A DNA stretch of 64,000 nt, from positions 2,957,539 through 3,021,538 of the forward strand of contig NC_009633.1 in the NCBI RefSeq assembly GCF_000016985.1, written 5' to 3'. The translations under genes and the position numbers were made by a program. The stretch is from Alkaliphilus metalliredigens QYMF. Lineage in GTDB: Bacteria; Bacillota; Clostridia; Peptostreptococcales; Natronincolaceae. Below, piece by piece: positions 45,487 through 54,411 of the stretch (its first letter is position 1; every line of letters starts with the position of its first letter). A model generated the notes under the pieces. It did not search any database. It saw nothing but the letters and a program-made list of their open reading frames with translations, and had not been told where the DNA came from.

Positions 45487-45914
45487 CCAAGTTTCAAAAA
45501 TGATTTTATTGATTTGAAAAACACCTGAATAGTCCAGCGATTACCATATATTCTAACGATTTCTTCATTAGATATAGATAAGTCAATACAAAGAATTGCT
45601 AGCCATTCATTCTGTTTATTGCCATTTTTAACGTAAACAAGCTTGACTGGCGAACCGTTCTTTGTTGTAACAATAATAGATCCTAAAATGTTAGATGGGC
45701 TCCTTTTGGATAAAAGCTTTCTTACTTCTTTCAAGGAATATTCCTTATTTTCAAAGGTGTATTTTTGCTTTACATCTTTAACCATTCCAATAACATACAG
45801 GCCTTCTTCCTTGATTTTCCTTAATACTTTGGATGCGGTTACTCTCTTTAGCTCAAGAAAGCATAGAGAAATCAACCAGAACAAAACTGTAGCCATCAGA
45901 TCAATAGAAAACAC
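45480..45914 (-). pseudogene. IS4-family transposase fragment, frameshifted and truncated
   Basis: The frame reads as the middle of an IS4-type DDE transposase: EEGLYVIGMVKDVKQKYTF, NILGSIIVTTKNGSPVKLVY, NEWLAILCIDLSISNEEI and IYGNRWTIQVFFKSIKSFL (the YREK-like region with the catalytic Glu neighbourhood). It stops right after FLKLG, where intact elements continue. At its 5' end a second frame reads SDGYSFVLVDFSMLS, the expected preceding motif. A frameshift and an internal deletion are therefore both present. No terminal inverted repeats were found. Not functional. Confidence 0.85.
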
Positions 45915-46151
45915 ACTTTATCCATGTCAAGTCTAATTTATACATAATAAAAATATCCTATCATTTTATCCCCAAAATATTTTATTATATGAATCTGCAT
46001 ACTCAAACACAGTGTATTTTCCATATCATAAGCAAATATCTCTACATCTTCAGGGTAAAGTGCTTTTAAAAAAGAGGTTATAGTTACAAAAGCATATCAT
46101 TATCTTTTTCCCTAGAAGTTTAGCCAATTTAATACCCCCTTGTAATTTTCA

Positions 46152-46190
46152 AAAGGCACTATTCAGTCAGTATCGACTAAAAGTGCCTTT
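46152..46190 (-). terminator. Terminator of the pxp operon
   Basis: AAAGGCACT pairs with AGTGCCTTT. On the minus strand the stem is followed by TTGAAAATT. It lies 7 bases after the pxpC stop. Confidence 0.75.
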
Positions 46191-46196
46191 ATTGTA

Positions 46197-47228
46197 CTAC
46201 TCTTTAATTTCTTCAAGTATGAGCCCATAAAGTTTTCCACCCATTTTAAATTGAAAAAGTTTTTTCTTATACAACTCTTGTTCTTCAAAGGTTTTCTTAT
46301 ACTCAGCGATTTTATCTTCCATATCTTTATATATCCTCTGAGCTTCTTCTATCGTAACTTTTTTAAAGGTTATCTTATCCCCCGGTTTTGCCTGACCCAT
46401 TTTAGGAAGATCAGCACTTATGACATTGGCTATTTTAGTATACCCTCCTGTGGTCTGGCGATCTGCCATCATTATAATAGGCATACCATGACCCGGCACT
46501 TGAATGGCACCCATAGCGATACCATCAGAAATAATGTCGCCACCTTCTTTATGCTTTATCACATCCCCAGACAGTCTGTATCCCATACGGTCACATTCAT
46601 TGGTTACCGCATATTCAAAGCTATAGAAGGTTTCGATCCCCTCTGGCGAAAAGGCTTCCTCTTGAGGTCCTGCTACGACTCTTAACTCTATCTTATTTGT
46701 GTAGGTATACAAATCCTGTTGAATGGTTCTACCTTCTAATGAGGATAATGGCTTCAAAGGTTCACCTAGATTTAAAATATCTCCCGCCTTCAATGCACGA
46801 CCTTCATACCCCCCTATGCTTCCTCGATTATAAGTGGATTTACTTCCCATAATCTCAGGCACATTAATGCCGCCTGCAAAAGCAATATAGCAACGACAGC
46901 CTGTTTTGATACCTTTGAAATCTAATTTTTCTCCAGCTTTAACAGTAATACTCTGCCCCAGGGGAACCGCTGCACCATTGATATTAGGTGCTAAGTCTCC
47001 CCCTGTTATTGCAATGACTGTTTCATCTAGAAACTCAATACCAGGCCCTAGTAAAGTGGCCTCTAATACGCTTTCCGTCTCATGATTTCCCACTAGAATA
47101 TTGGCAACTCTATGAGAAAAGCTATCCATAACACCGGAGACAGGCACTCCATACTGTTGATATCCCTGTCTTCCGCTATCCTGTACCAGAGTGAGCATAC
47201 CTGGTTTAAAAATTTTAATATTACCCAC
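46197..47228 (-). CDS. pxpC: 5-oxoprolinase subunit PxpC (KipA-like carboxyltransferase-fold protein)
   Basis: A 343-residue protein of the biotin-dependent carboxyltransferase-like family (AHS2). Motifs: GMLTLVQDSGRQGYQQYGVP (about 8-27), ATLLGPGIEFL, ITGGDLAPNINGA and ADRQTTGGYTKIANVISADL (about 250-269). PxpC works with PxpA and PxpB to open 5-oxo-L-proline to glutamate with ATP. Start chosen at GTG 47228, which overlaps the pxpB stop by eight bases; the longer frame to 47318 would overlap pxpB far more. Last gene of the operon, followed by a terminator. Confidence 0.92.
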   Translation of the reverse strand: MGNIKIFKPGMLTLVQDSGRQGYQQYGVPVSGVMDSFSHRVANILVGNHETESVLEATLLGPGIEFLDETVIAITGGDLAPNINGAAVPLGQSITVKAGEKLDFKGIKTGCRCYIAFAGGINVPEIMGSKSTYNRGSIGGYEGRALKAGDILNLGEPLKPLSSLEGRTIQQDLYTYTNKIELRVVAGPQEEAFSPEGIETFYSFEYAVTNECDRMGYRLSGDVIKHKEGGDIISDGIAMGAIQVPGHGMPIIMMADRQTTGGYTKIANVISADLPKMGQAKPGDKITFKKVTIEEAQRIYKDMEDKIAEYKKTFEEQELYKKKLFQFKMGGKLYGLILEEIKE

Positions 47229-47970
47229 GACTTTGCCCCCCTTCTCCTTTAGGATAGGATGGACATTCATAGGTTCCACTTTGGATTTTTCCTTCAATGG
47301 CTTTATACGCTGCTTCATCTATTTGCTTGAATTTAATGTAATTTCCTGCCTTAAACAAAATCGGTTTTTCTGCCTCTGCATCATAGAGCTTAACAGGTGT
47401 CCAACCAATCAACTGCCATCCACCGGGACTATCAATAGAATAAATCCCTGTTTGACTGCCTGCAATGCCCACAGAGCCGCCCTTTATTTTAGTTCTAGGC
47501 GTGGCAAGCCTTGGTGTTGCAATTTTTGTATCCATTCCCCCTAGATAAGGGAACCCTGGGGTAAAACCCAGCATATAAATTAAATATTCTCCTGAGGTAT
47601 GAATTTTAATCACTTCCTCAACTGTCAAGCCATTGTGTTCAGCCACTGTTTCAATATCAGGACCATAATCACCACCATAAATAGTAGGTATTTCCATAAC
47701 TATCGGTGCTGGCAATTGGATGCTTTCAAGCTCTCCCTCTAAAGTTTGAAGCCCCTTCATTAGTGTATTGTAATCAACCTGTACGGGATTATAATGAATC
47801 ATCAGAGAACGATAAGTAGGGACAACTTCAGAAATACCCTCTACCTTTTTCGTTTCAATGGCTATGGTCATGGCTCTAATCTTGCTATTAATTTCTTCCG
47901 AGATACTGTTGCCAAATTCCATAACAATGGCCCGATCCCCTGCAATTAAATACTTTGTTTTATCATACAT
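47221..47970 (-). CDS. pxpB: 5-oxoprolinase subunit PxpB (KipI-like)
   Basis: A 249-residue AHS1-domain protein. Family hallmarks: GDRAIVMEFGNSIS near the N-terminus, TYRSLMIHYNP, the YGGDYGPDIETVAEHNGLT segment (about 116-134), YLIYMLGFTPGFPYLGGM (about 150-167) and GIAGSQTGIYSIDSPGGWQL. In Bacillus the homologue was first named KipI, an inhibitor of the sporulation kinase KinA; the oxoprolinase subunit role is now the general one. It overlaps pxpC and follows the DUF1445 gene by 73 bases. AGGAGGAATCCTAT precedes the ATG. Confidence 0.93.
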   Translation of the reverse strand: MYDKTKYLIAGDRAIVMEFGNSISEEINSKIRAMTIAIETKKVEGISEVVPTYRSLMIHYNPVQVDYNTLMKGLQTLEGELESIQLPAPIVMEIPTIYGGDYGPDIETVAEHNGLTVEEVIKIHTSGEYLIYMLGFTPGFPYLGGMDTKIATPRLATPRTKIKGGSVGIAGSQTGIYSIDSPGGWQLIGWTPVKLYDAEAEKPILFKAGNYIKFKQIDEAAYKAIEGKIQSGTYECPSYPKGEGGQSRG

Positions 47971-48043
47971 ATAGGATTCCTCCTGCTTTCAATCTCCTTT
48001 GAGTTGCTCATTGAGCACTTCTTTTTATATCCCCTGTCTATTT

Positions 48044-48826
48044 CTAAAGTCTAGCTATTTCTTCATCTGTTATACTAGTTATAAACATATAGCCTGGTGA
48101 ATGAGTGATGACCAGCTCAGGTCGAGCATTTTTTAATGCCATTTGAGGCGTCACACCACAAGCCCAAAATACTGGTATTTCTCCTTCTTTAATATTTGGT
48201 GGCTCCCCAAAGTCTACCTTATTGATATCTTTAATCCCTAATTCAGCTGGATCTCCAATATGGACAGGTGCACCATGGGCTTTTCTAAAAGGCGCTGTAA
48301 TTTCTACTGCCTTGTCTACTAAATGGGCTGGTATTGGTCGCATACTTACCACCAAAGGACCAGAGAATATACCTGCCGATTGACATTGTCTATTGGTTAC
48401 ATACATCGGTACATTCTTTCCCTCTTCCATATGTCTTACTGGGACGCCCTTTTCCAATAGCTCTTTTTCAAAGGTAAAGCTACATCCAATCAAAAATGTT
48501 ACCATATCCTCTGTAAAATAAGATTTTATATCATCGACTTCCTTGTCTAATTCTCCGTGACGATAAATTCGATATTTAGGTACATGAACTCGAATATCTG
48601 CATCAGGACCTGCCACAGGTGGTGCGACTTGTCCCGGTTCGCAAATATCCACAATTGGACAGGGTTTTTCATTTCGATAACAAAACAATAAAAAATCAAA
48701 AGCATCTTTCTTAGGTAAAATCACCACATTGGCTTGAGTATACCCAGGTGCTAGACCAGATGTGGGTTTTCTCCATTCTCCAAATTCAATGGCCTTCCAA
48801 ATATCCTTCACAGATTTAGTATTCAT
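48044..48826 (-). CDS. Putative hydro-lyase of the DUF1445/YcsI family
   Basis: A 260-residue protein matching the YcsI-type family: [18 protein letters not shown] (about 22-39), [32 protein letters not shown] (about 110-123), [18 protein letters not shown] and [14 protein letters not shown] (about 215-228). Members are often annotated as putative hydro-lyases and are commonly found inside pxpABC clusters, as here between the carrier and pxpB. A role as a stereo- or side-product-handling enzyme in oxoproline or D-glutamate use is possible; I know of no firm reaction. AAAGGGGGATTTGT precedes the ATG. Confidence 0.9.
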
Positions 48827-48925
48827 ACAAATCCCCCTTTTTACTTTATTTTACTTTACTTTACCTACGAACTCAATGATCTTTCAAAAGATATATTCAC
48901 AGCATCTTTAAATGCGCAAGCTCTC

Positions 48926-50128
48926 TTAAAATAGGTTTTTAATATTCTGTAAGGAAGTCAAGCCTGCATAGGAGGATAAAATAACCGTAATGATACCAGC
49001 CACAATCAACCATGTAGGATGCTTGTAATCCCCAATAATGTCTTTTCGTCTCGAAGCTAAAAGAACAATTCCTAAAGTAATAGGTAAAATCAAACCATTG
49101 AGTGACCCTGCTAGAACTAATAGTCGAGCTGGTCTTCCTATAAAACTCATGATGATCGTAGATACAGTAATAAACCCAATAATAAAGTATTTTTCATGCT
49201 TAACAATGGTGGTGTTTAATGTTTTTAAAAAGGATACAGAGGTGTACGCTGCACCAATAACAGAAGTAAGTCCTGCCGCAAGCAATACAAATCCAAAGAA
49301 TTTATAACCTACTTGTCCTGCCCCATGAAGAAATGCTGAAGCTGCTGGGTTAGATGGATCAAGCTCCACACCTTTAGCAACAACACCTAAAATAGCTAAG
49401 AAAAATAAAATACGCATAATTGAAGCAATCCCAATGCCCATCATAGAACTTTTCGTAATCTGACCTAAATTTTCTTCTCCCGTAACACCTGCATCAACTA
49501 AACGATGGGCTCCTGCAAAGGTAATGTATCCACCAACTGTACCACCTAAAAGGGTTATAATAGGAAATATAAGAACTTTAATGTTATCTGGTGCAACACT
49601 TTTAACCATCGCCTCTGCTACAGGTGGATTTGTTGTCATTGCAACATAAGCAACCATAGCAATCATAATACCACCCAATACCTTGGTAACTCTATCAATC
49701 ACTGGACCTGCATTCCTAGAAACAAATATAAGAACTCCAAAAGTACCTGCAATAAGCGCACCATACTTAATGTCTAATCCCGTGAGAACATTTAATCCCA
49801 ATGCAGCACCGCCAATATTACCAATATTAAATGCCAAACCACCTAGAGCAACCAATGCCGCTAAAAAATATCCCATTCCAGGCAAGATTTTGTTTGCGAT
49901 ATCTTGACCACGCATACCAGATACACATATAATACGCCATACATTTATCTGCACAACAAGATTTAATAGGATAGATACAAGAACAACAAATCCAAAGCTT
50001 GCCATATAATCCTGAGTAAATGTTGCGCTTTGTGTTAAGAAACCAGGTCCAATAGCTGATGTAGCCATAATAAAGGCAGCACCTAGTAATACACCCCAGT
50101 TTTTTTCTTTCACTTTCTCAACGGTCAT
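48926..50128 (-). CDS. NRAMP-like transporter lacking the metal-binding motif
   Basis: A 400-residue carrier with about 11 membrane segments and the NRAMP (APC) fold. The first unwound helix reads SAIGPGFLTQSATF (about 21-34), where metal-transporting NRAMPs have DPGN. The sixth-helix MPH is replaced by GGTVGGYITFAGAHR (about 195-209). The Asp, Asn and Met metal ligands are therefore absent. Homologues (YcsG) occupy this position in pxp clusters, so import of 5-oxoproline or a related amide is inferred rather than metal uptake. It follows pxpA by 28 bases. AAGGAGGCAATAAA precedes the ATG. Confidence 0.85.
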   Translation of the reverse strand: MTVEKVKEKNWGVLLGAAFIMATSAIGPGFLTQSATFTQDYMASFGFVVLVSILLNLVVQINVWRIICVSGMRGQDIANKILPGMGYFLAALVALGGLAFNIGNIGGAALGLNVLTGLDIKYGALIAGTFGVLIFVSRNAGPVIDRVTKVLGGIMIAMVAYVAMTTNPPVAEAMVKSVAPDNIKVLIFPIITLLGGTVGGYITFAGAHRLVDAGVTGEENLGQITKSSMMGIGIASIMRILFFLAILGVVAKGVELDPSNPAASAFLHGAGQVGYKFFGFVLLAAGLTSVIGAAYTSVSFLKTLNTTIVKHEKYFIIGFITVSTIIMSFIGRPARLLVLAGSLNGLILPITLGIVLLASRRKDIIGDYKHPTWLIVAGIITVILSSYAGLTSLQNIKNLF

Positions 50129-50156
50129 TTTATTGCCTCCTTTTAATTATGGTATG

Positions 50157-50927
50157 CTACTTTAATAAGGCATCCATAGAAATCACTTGAATCTCTTCTT
50201 TCCCTAAGGTCTCCCTAATTTTATTTACGAACTCCAGTGCATGCTCATTATCTCCATGAACGCAGATAGAATGTGCCTTAATGCTTACATCCTCTCCATT
50301 AATGGCCTCTACCTTGCCTTTCTTAATCATTCGTACAACCCTTGCAACAGCTAAATCAGAATCATGAATGACTGCACCCTTTGTATTTCTGGAAACTAAG
50401 GTTCCGTCCGAATTGTATGCCCGATCTGCAAAAACTTCATGGGCAACCTTAAGACCTAATTTTTCTCCTACCTCTGTCATTTTGCTATTTGCAAGGCCTA
50501 CAAGAATAATATTCGGATCAATTTCATAGACAGCTTCAGCAATGGCCTTGGCTAATCCCTCATCCTTCGCTGCCATATTGTATAAAGCGCCATGAGGCTT
50601 CACATGCTGTATTGCAACGCCTGCAGCTTTAGTAAATGCCCACAATGCGCCTATTTGGTACTTTACATAGGCCTTGGCTTCTTCCTGAGTCACTACCATA
50701 TTTCGCCTACCAAAACCCATTAAATCTGGAAACCCTGGATGTGCACCAATAGCTACCTTATTTCTGATTGCCGCCTGAACTGTTTTTTCCATGACCATTG
50801 GGTCGCCTGCATGCCAACCACAAGCAATATTTGCCGAAGTAATATACTTTACCACTTCACCATCCATTCCAAGTTCGTAGGCTCCAAAGCTCTCACCAAT
50901 ATCACTGTTTAAATCCACTTGATACAT
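50157..50927 (-). CDS. pxpA: 5-oxoprolinase subunit PxpA (LamB/YcsF family)
   Basis: A 256-residue protein with the YcsF hallmarks: [17 protein letters not shown] (about 4-20), [16 protein letters not shown] (about 33-48), [17 protein letters not shown] (about 63-79), [12 protein letters not shown] (about 109-120), [17 protein letters not shown] and SICVHGDN. PxpA, with PxpB and PxpC, converts 5-oxo-L-proline, ATP and water to glutamate. First gene of the operon, about 85 bases downstream of the expected sigma-54 start site. Start at ATG 50927, 8 bases after GGAGG; a GTG at 50936 overlaps that site. Confidence 0.95.
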   Translation of the reverse strand: MYQVDLNSDIGESFGAYELGMDGEVVKYITSANIACGWHAGDPMVMEKTVQAAIRNKVAIGAHPGFPDLMGFGRRNMVVTQEEAKAYVKYQIGALWAFTKAAGVAIQHVKPHGALYNMAAKDEGLAKAIAEAVYEIDPNIILVGLANSKMTEVGEKLGLKVAHEVFADRAYNSDGTLVSRNTKGAVIHDSDLAVARVVRMIKKGKVEAINGEDVSIKAHSICVHGDNEHALEFVNKIRETLGKEEIQVISMDALLK

Positions 50928-51023
50928 TGTCTCCACCTCCTCATTTTATTTGAAATTTGATAATACTCCCCTATGTTATCCAATAATAGATTGAAGTAGC
51001 AAATATATAGTTTCTCTTATATA

Positions 51024-51039
51024 CGCAAGAATGATGCCA
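51024..51039 (-). promoter_or_regulatory. Sigma-54 promoter of the pxp operon
   Basis: On the minus strand TGGCATCATTCTTGCG matches the -24/-12 consensus TGGCAC-N5-TTGCW, with GG and GC ten bases apart. It points at pxpA, whose start lies about 100 bases downstream. A sigma-54 response-regulator gene lies directly upstream. Confidence 0.75.
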
Positions 51040-51054
51040 AAATATTTTTTTGGA

Positions 51055-51113
51055 ATTATCAGTATTTTCGCAGAATTCCATCTCAATTAAATTAGATTAT
51101 GAGCAATTTCGCA
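51055..51113 (-). promoter_or_regulatory. Paired upstream activator-site repeats
   Basis: TGCGAAATTGCTCATAAT (51096-51113) and TGCGAAAATACTGATAAT (51055-51072) are direct repeats, 14 of 18 identical, 41 bases apart, which is close to four helical turns. They sit just upstream of the sigma-54 promoter, where dimers of the linked regulator would bind. Confidence 0.6.
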
Positions 51114-51118
51114 CAAGC

Positions 51119-51140
51119 AAAAGAGCGATATCGCTCTTTT
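51119..51140 (-). terminator. Terminator of the sigma-54 regulator gene
   Basis: AAAAGAGCGATATCGCTCTTTT is a perfect 22-base palindrome. A partial second copy (GCGATATCACTCTTTT) adjoins it at 51144-51159. It lies 18 bases after the regulator stop and separates it from pxpA. Confidence 0.75.
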
Positions 51141-51157
51141 GTTGCGATATCACTCTT

Positions 51158-52546
51158 TTAGGATTTAGTGTATTTTTCTTGCTTTCTTTTTAAAGCAAAT
51201 CGACTAATCCCTAGTATGTAAGCTGCCTTTGAATGGTTTCCCTTGCAAAGTCTCAAAGCAGTTTGAATGTAGCTTTTTTCAATTTCCTGCAAGTAATTTT
51301 CTAAGGAAAAATCTTTTGGGATGTCTTCTCCTATCTTAATCATAGGCTGTATGTTAGTTGCTACTGTCTTTTCTTCACTCCCTACAATTTCAATAGGAAG
51401 ATGCTCTAATCGAATATAAGAATCATCGTTCAAAATAATCGTCCTTTCAAGGACGTTTTTTAATTCTCGTATATTGCCTTTCCAGTGATACTTCAACAGC
51501 TTTTCTTTTGCTTCCTCAGTAAAATCCATGATTTTTTTATTGAATTTTTGATTATACTGAGCCAGATAATGTTGTGCTAAAAGTAGAATGTCCTCTCCTC
51601 GTTGTCGCAGAGGCGGTAAATCCATAGGAACAACATTGAGTCGGTAATATAAGTCTTCTCTAAATTCCTTTTTTTCGATGGCTTCCTCTAAATCTTTATT
51701 TGTAGCCGCAATGACTCTGATATTTACCTCAATGTCCTCAAGGCCACCCACCCTTTTAAATTTTCTTTCCTCTAAAAACCGAAGGAGCTTTGTTTGCATG
51801 TCCATAGATAATTCTCCAATCTCGTCTAAGAACACCGTACCACCATCTGCAATTTCCAAAAGGCCTTTTTTCCTAGCTGTAGCACCTGTAAATGCACTTT
51901 TTTCATAACCAAATAACTCACTTTCCATGAGTTGCGTTGGAATCGCCCCACAATTTATTTTCAACATAGAGGCTTCTTTACGTGGACTATTGTGATGAAT
52001 TGCTGAAGCTACAACTTCTTTTCCCGTTCCCGTTTCACCTCGGATCAAAACGGTGACATCTTCATTTTCTGATAAAATGGCTACTTTACTAAAGACATCC
52101 TTCATACTTGAATGACTTCCTATAATTGTTTCATCGTTTGATAACTTTTCCTTTTCTAGGAGATATATTTTTTTCTGTAGCTTCAACTTATCAAATATAC
52201 GGGTCAGAATAATTTGAACCTCATCTAGCTCAAAGGGCTTATTAATGTAGTCAAAGGCCCCATTTTTTATAGCAGTAACTGCCGTCTTAATATCACCATA
52301 AGCCGTCATGAGGACCACTTCTAAATCTTTATCCATTTCTTTAATTCTTTGAATGAGCTGAAGTCCATTACCATCAGGCAGACGCATATCTAAAAACACA
52401 GCCTGGGGCTTAAATAATGCGATTCTCTTCAGTCCTTCCCAGCTATCTCCAGCAGTCTCTGCTTCATACCCCAAATCCATTAAAGCTTCTTTAAGAGAGA
52501 GACGAATGGTTTCTTCATCATCAATAATGACTATTTTCTTTCTCAT
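51158..52546 (-). CDS. Sigma-54-dependent response regulator (NtrC family)
   Basis: A 462-residue regulator. Receiver domain about 1-120 (IIDDEETIR, AVFLDMRLPDGNG with the phospho-Asp, VVLMTAYG, NKPFELDEV). The AAA+ domain spans about 145-375 with GETGTGKEVVASAIH (Walker A), LFGYEKSAFTGAT (the sigma-54 contact loop), DGGTVFLDEIGE (Walker B), and R-finger segments. A Fis-type helix-turn-helix ends the protein (GNHSKAAYILGISRFALKRK). The contact loop reads SAFTGA in place of GAFTGA. It follows the kinase by 73 bases and precedes the pxp operon, whose promoter is sigma-54 type; it is the probable activator. Confidence 0.93.
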   Translation of the reverse strand: MRKKIVIIDDEETIRLSLKEALMDLGYEAETAGDSWEGLKRIALFKPQAVFLDMRLPDGNGLQLIQRIKEMDKDLEVVLMTAYGDIKTAVTAIKNGAFDYINKPFELDEVQIILTRIFDKLKLQKKIYLLEKEKLSNDETIIGSHSSMKDVFSKVAILSENEDVTVLIRGETGTGKEVVASAIHHNSPRKEASMLKINCGAIPTQLMESELFGYEKSAFTGATARKKGLLEIADGGTVFLDEIGELSMDMQTKLLRFLEERKFKRVGGLEDIEVNIRVIAATNKDLEEAIEKKEFREDLYYRLNVVPMDLPPLRQRGEDILLLAQHYLAQYNQKFNKKIMDFTEEAKEKLLKYHWKGNIRELKNVLERTIILNDDSYIRLEHLPIEIVGSEEKTVATNIQPMIKIGEDIPKDFSLENYLQEIEKSYIQTALRLCKGNHSKAAYILGISRFALKRKQEKYTKS

Positions 52547-52619
52547 ATTAAGTTTCCTCCTCTAGTGCACTGGTTATTCCAGTTAGTTGTTATTATTCAT
52601 GGAACAACACTTCTTCATA

Positions 52620-54398
52620 TTATTTTTCACTAAAATATACTTCCTGTAAGTGCAGGGGAAATGTTAATTTGAATTTAGTTCCCAGGTCAACACGACTACT
52701 CACTTCAATACTGCCTCGATTTTCCTTCACCAGCTCATAAACCACAGACAATCCCAAGCCCGTTCCCTGAGAATCTGTTGTAAAAAAAGGGTCAAATATC
52801 TTTTCAATATTTTGGGCAGCAATGCCACAGCCATCATCTTGGAATTCTATTATTGAAAATTCTTTGCCATAATCCCACTGGGTAGACAGATTAATTTTAA
52901 GAGCTCCTTGATTTCTCATTGCCTTTAAGGCATTTTTAATAATATTAATAAAAATCTGCTCTATCTGATCCTTGTCTGCAAAGATTAGTAGGTTTTCATT
53001 GTGTTTTAAAAAATTGATTTCAACAGTTACTTCGGTTTTGCCTTTACTGGTCAAATCCAAGGCACGCTGCAATACTCCCATGATACTTATTATTTCATAA
53101 CGGGGTGTCTTAGGTCTAGCAAAGTTAAGTAAATCCGTAATGAGTTGATTGATTCTATCTATTTCATAGAGTACCCCATTAAATAATTTGTGATTTGACG
53201 AATCATCCTCAGGACTCAGTCGTTTTTTGAGTACCTGTATACTGGTTTTCATACCTGCAAGGGGATTGCGAATTTCATGGGCCATACCTGCTGCTAATTG
53301 GCCCATTGAAGTCAAGCGATCTAGGGTTTCCATACTGTTTTCTACCAGCTTCCGCTCCGTAATATCTCTAAAGCTGCAAATGGCACCACTGATTTCCCCA
53401 GTCTCACTCCTAAGTAATGAAGTTATCACATCGATATACAGCTTAGCTTCACCCGTTTCTTTATGAAAAACTTGAATCTCATTAATACTTTTCCCTGCAT
53501 CTAAGGTGGCTAGAATCTGTTGATGCAACACTTCCTTAAGTTTCTTTTGCTCTAAAATCTCATGGTCACTAAGGTTAAGGAGCTCTGTAGCAGCTGTATT
53601 CATAGAAACCATGTGACCTTTCTGATCTGTGGTCATAATCCCCGTTGAAATATTCCTTAAAATATCCTCATTGAGGCGGGTCATCTCTAAAAGCTTCGTT
53701 TTATTGATTTGGAGCTTGACAACCATGTCATTGAAGGCAGTGGCCAGCATCCCTATTTCATCCTTTCGACGAATATTGATTTTTTCTTTTAAATTCCCTT
53801 GTCCAATTTTATCGCACAGTTCAGCCAACAGTTTAATGGGTTTAGAAATATTATAAGCAATAAAAATAGAAGCCTGCATAGAAAAAATCAAAGAGACAAT
53901 AGCCAGTAAGATAACATACTTCTGAGCTTCTAAGACCTCCTGTGAAAACATCCGTTTACTTAAACCGTACCCTAATACCCAACCCCATGGTTCGTAGGAT
54001 TGATATACAAATACGTCCTTTTCCAATTGAAAAGTGCCTTTCTTGTTTTCTCTAGCTATAGGATAAAATGAGTCTAGCCATTCTGCTTCATCCTTAAAAT
54101 GATTTACAAGAAGTCCATCCTCATTTTTTATAAACACACCATCCCTACCAACTTCATCATAATACTGAATTAAAGAAAGCTGAGCCGCTTGAAGCTCCAT
54201 TTCATTTAAATCTGCTTGTGCCTGTATATCATCTATATGGAGTGCCATCTCTTTCAAATGTTTACTAATGTTTTGAATTTCATTGTTCAGCAGCAATTGG
54301 TAGCCATTCCAATAAGATACAAAACCCAGTGTTGCTATAGATAGGATGAGTAAAGCCATAAAGGGAATTAGAATTTTGTTTTCTATATCTAGTCTCAT
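52620..54398 (-). CDS. Membrane sensor histidine kinase with HAMP and PAS domains
   Basis: A 592-residue kinase. Membrane segments at about 10-30 and 158-180 enclose an extracytoplasmic sensor of about 125 residues with Cache-like features (DGVFIKNEDGLLVNHF). A HAMP domain (about 183-235), a PAS domain (about 240-350), a HisKA domain with GMAHEIRNPLAGMKTSIQVL (phospho-His about 371), and a complete ATPase domain (NIIKNALKAMRNQG, DDGCGI, FDPFFTTDSQGTGLGLSVV) follow. The gene sits between the symporter (13-base gap) and the sigma-54 regulator (73-base gap), forming one operon; the regulator is the likely partner. The sensed signal may be the symporter substrate. Confidence 0.93.
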   Translation of the reverse strand: MRLDIENKILIPFMALLILSIATLGFVSYWNGYQLLLNNEIQNISKHLKEMALHIDDIQAQADLNEMELQAAQLSLIQYYDEVGRDGVFIKNEDGLLVNHFKDEAEWLDSFYPIARENKKGTFQLEKDVFVYQSYEPWGWVLGYGLSKRMFSQEVLEAQKYVILLAIVSLIFSMQASIFIAYNISKPIKLLAELCDKIGQGNLKEKINIRRKDEIGMLATAFNDMVVKLQINKTKLLEMTRLNEDILRNISTGIMTTDQKGHMVSMNTAATELLNLSDHEILEQKKLKEVLHQQILATLDAGKSINEIQVFHKETGEAKLYIDVITSLLRSETGEISGAICSFRDITERKLVENSMETLDRLTSMGQLAAGMAHEIRNPLAGMKTSIQVLKKRLSPEDDSSNHKLFNGVLYEIDRINQLITDLLNFARPKTPRYEIISIMGVLQRALDLTSKGKTEVTVEINFLKHNENLLIFADKDQIEQIFINIIKNALKAMRNQGALKINLSTQWDYGKEFSIIEFQDDGCGIAAQNIEKIFDPFFTTDSQGTGLGLSVVYELVKENRGSIEVSSRVDLGTKFKLTFPLHLQEVYFSEK

Positions 54399-54411
54399 AA
54401 GAAGTCACCTC

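Noticed and set aside
48826-48870. Short TTTAC-type repeats upstream of the DUF1445 gene as a possible element
   Set aside because: Simple AT-rich repetition on a very small scale; no symmetry or function suggested.
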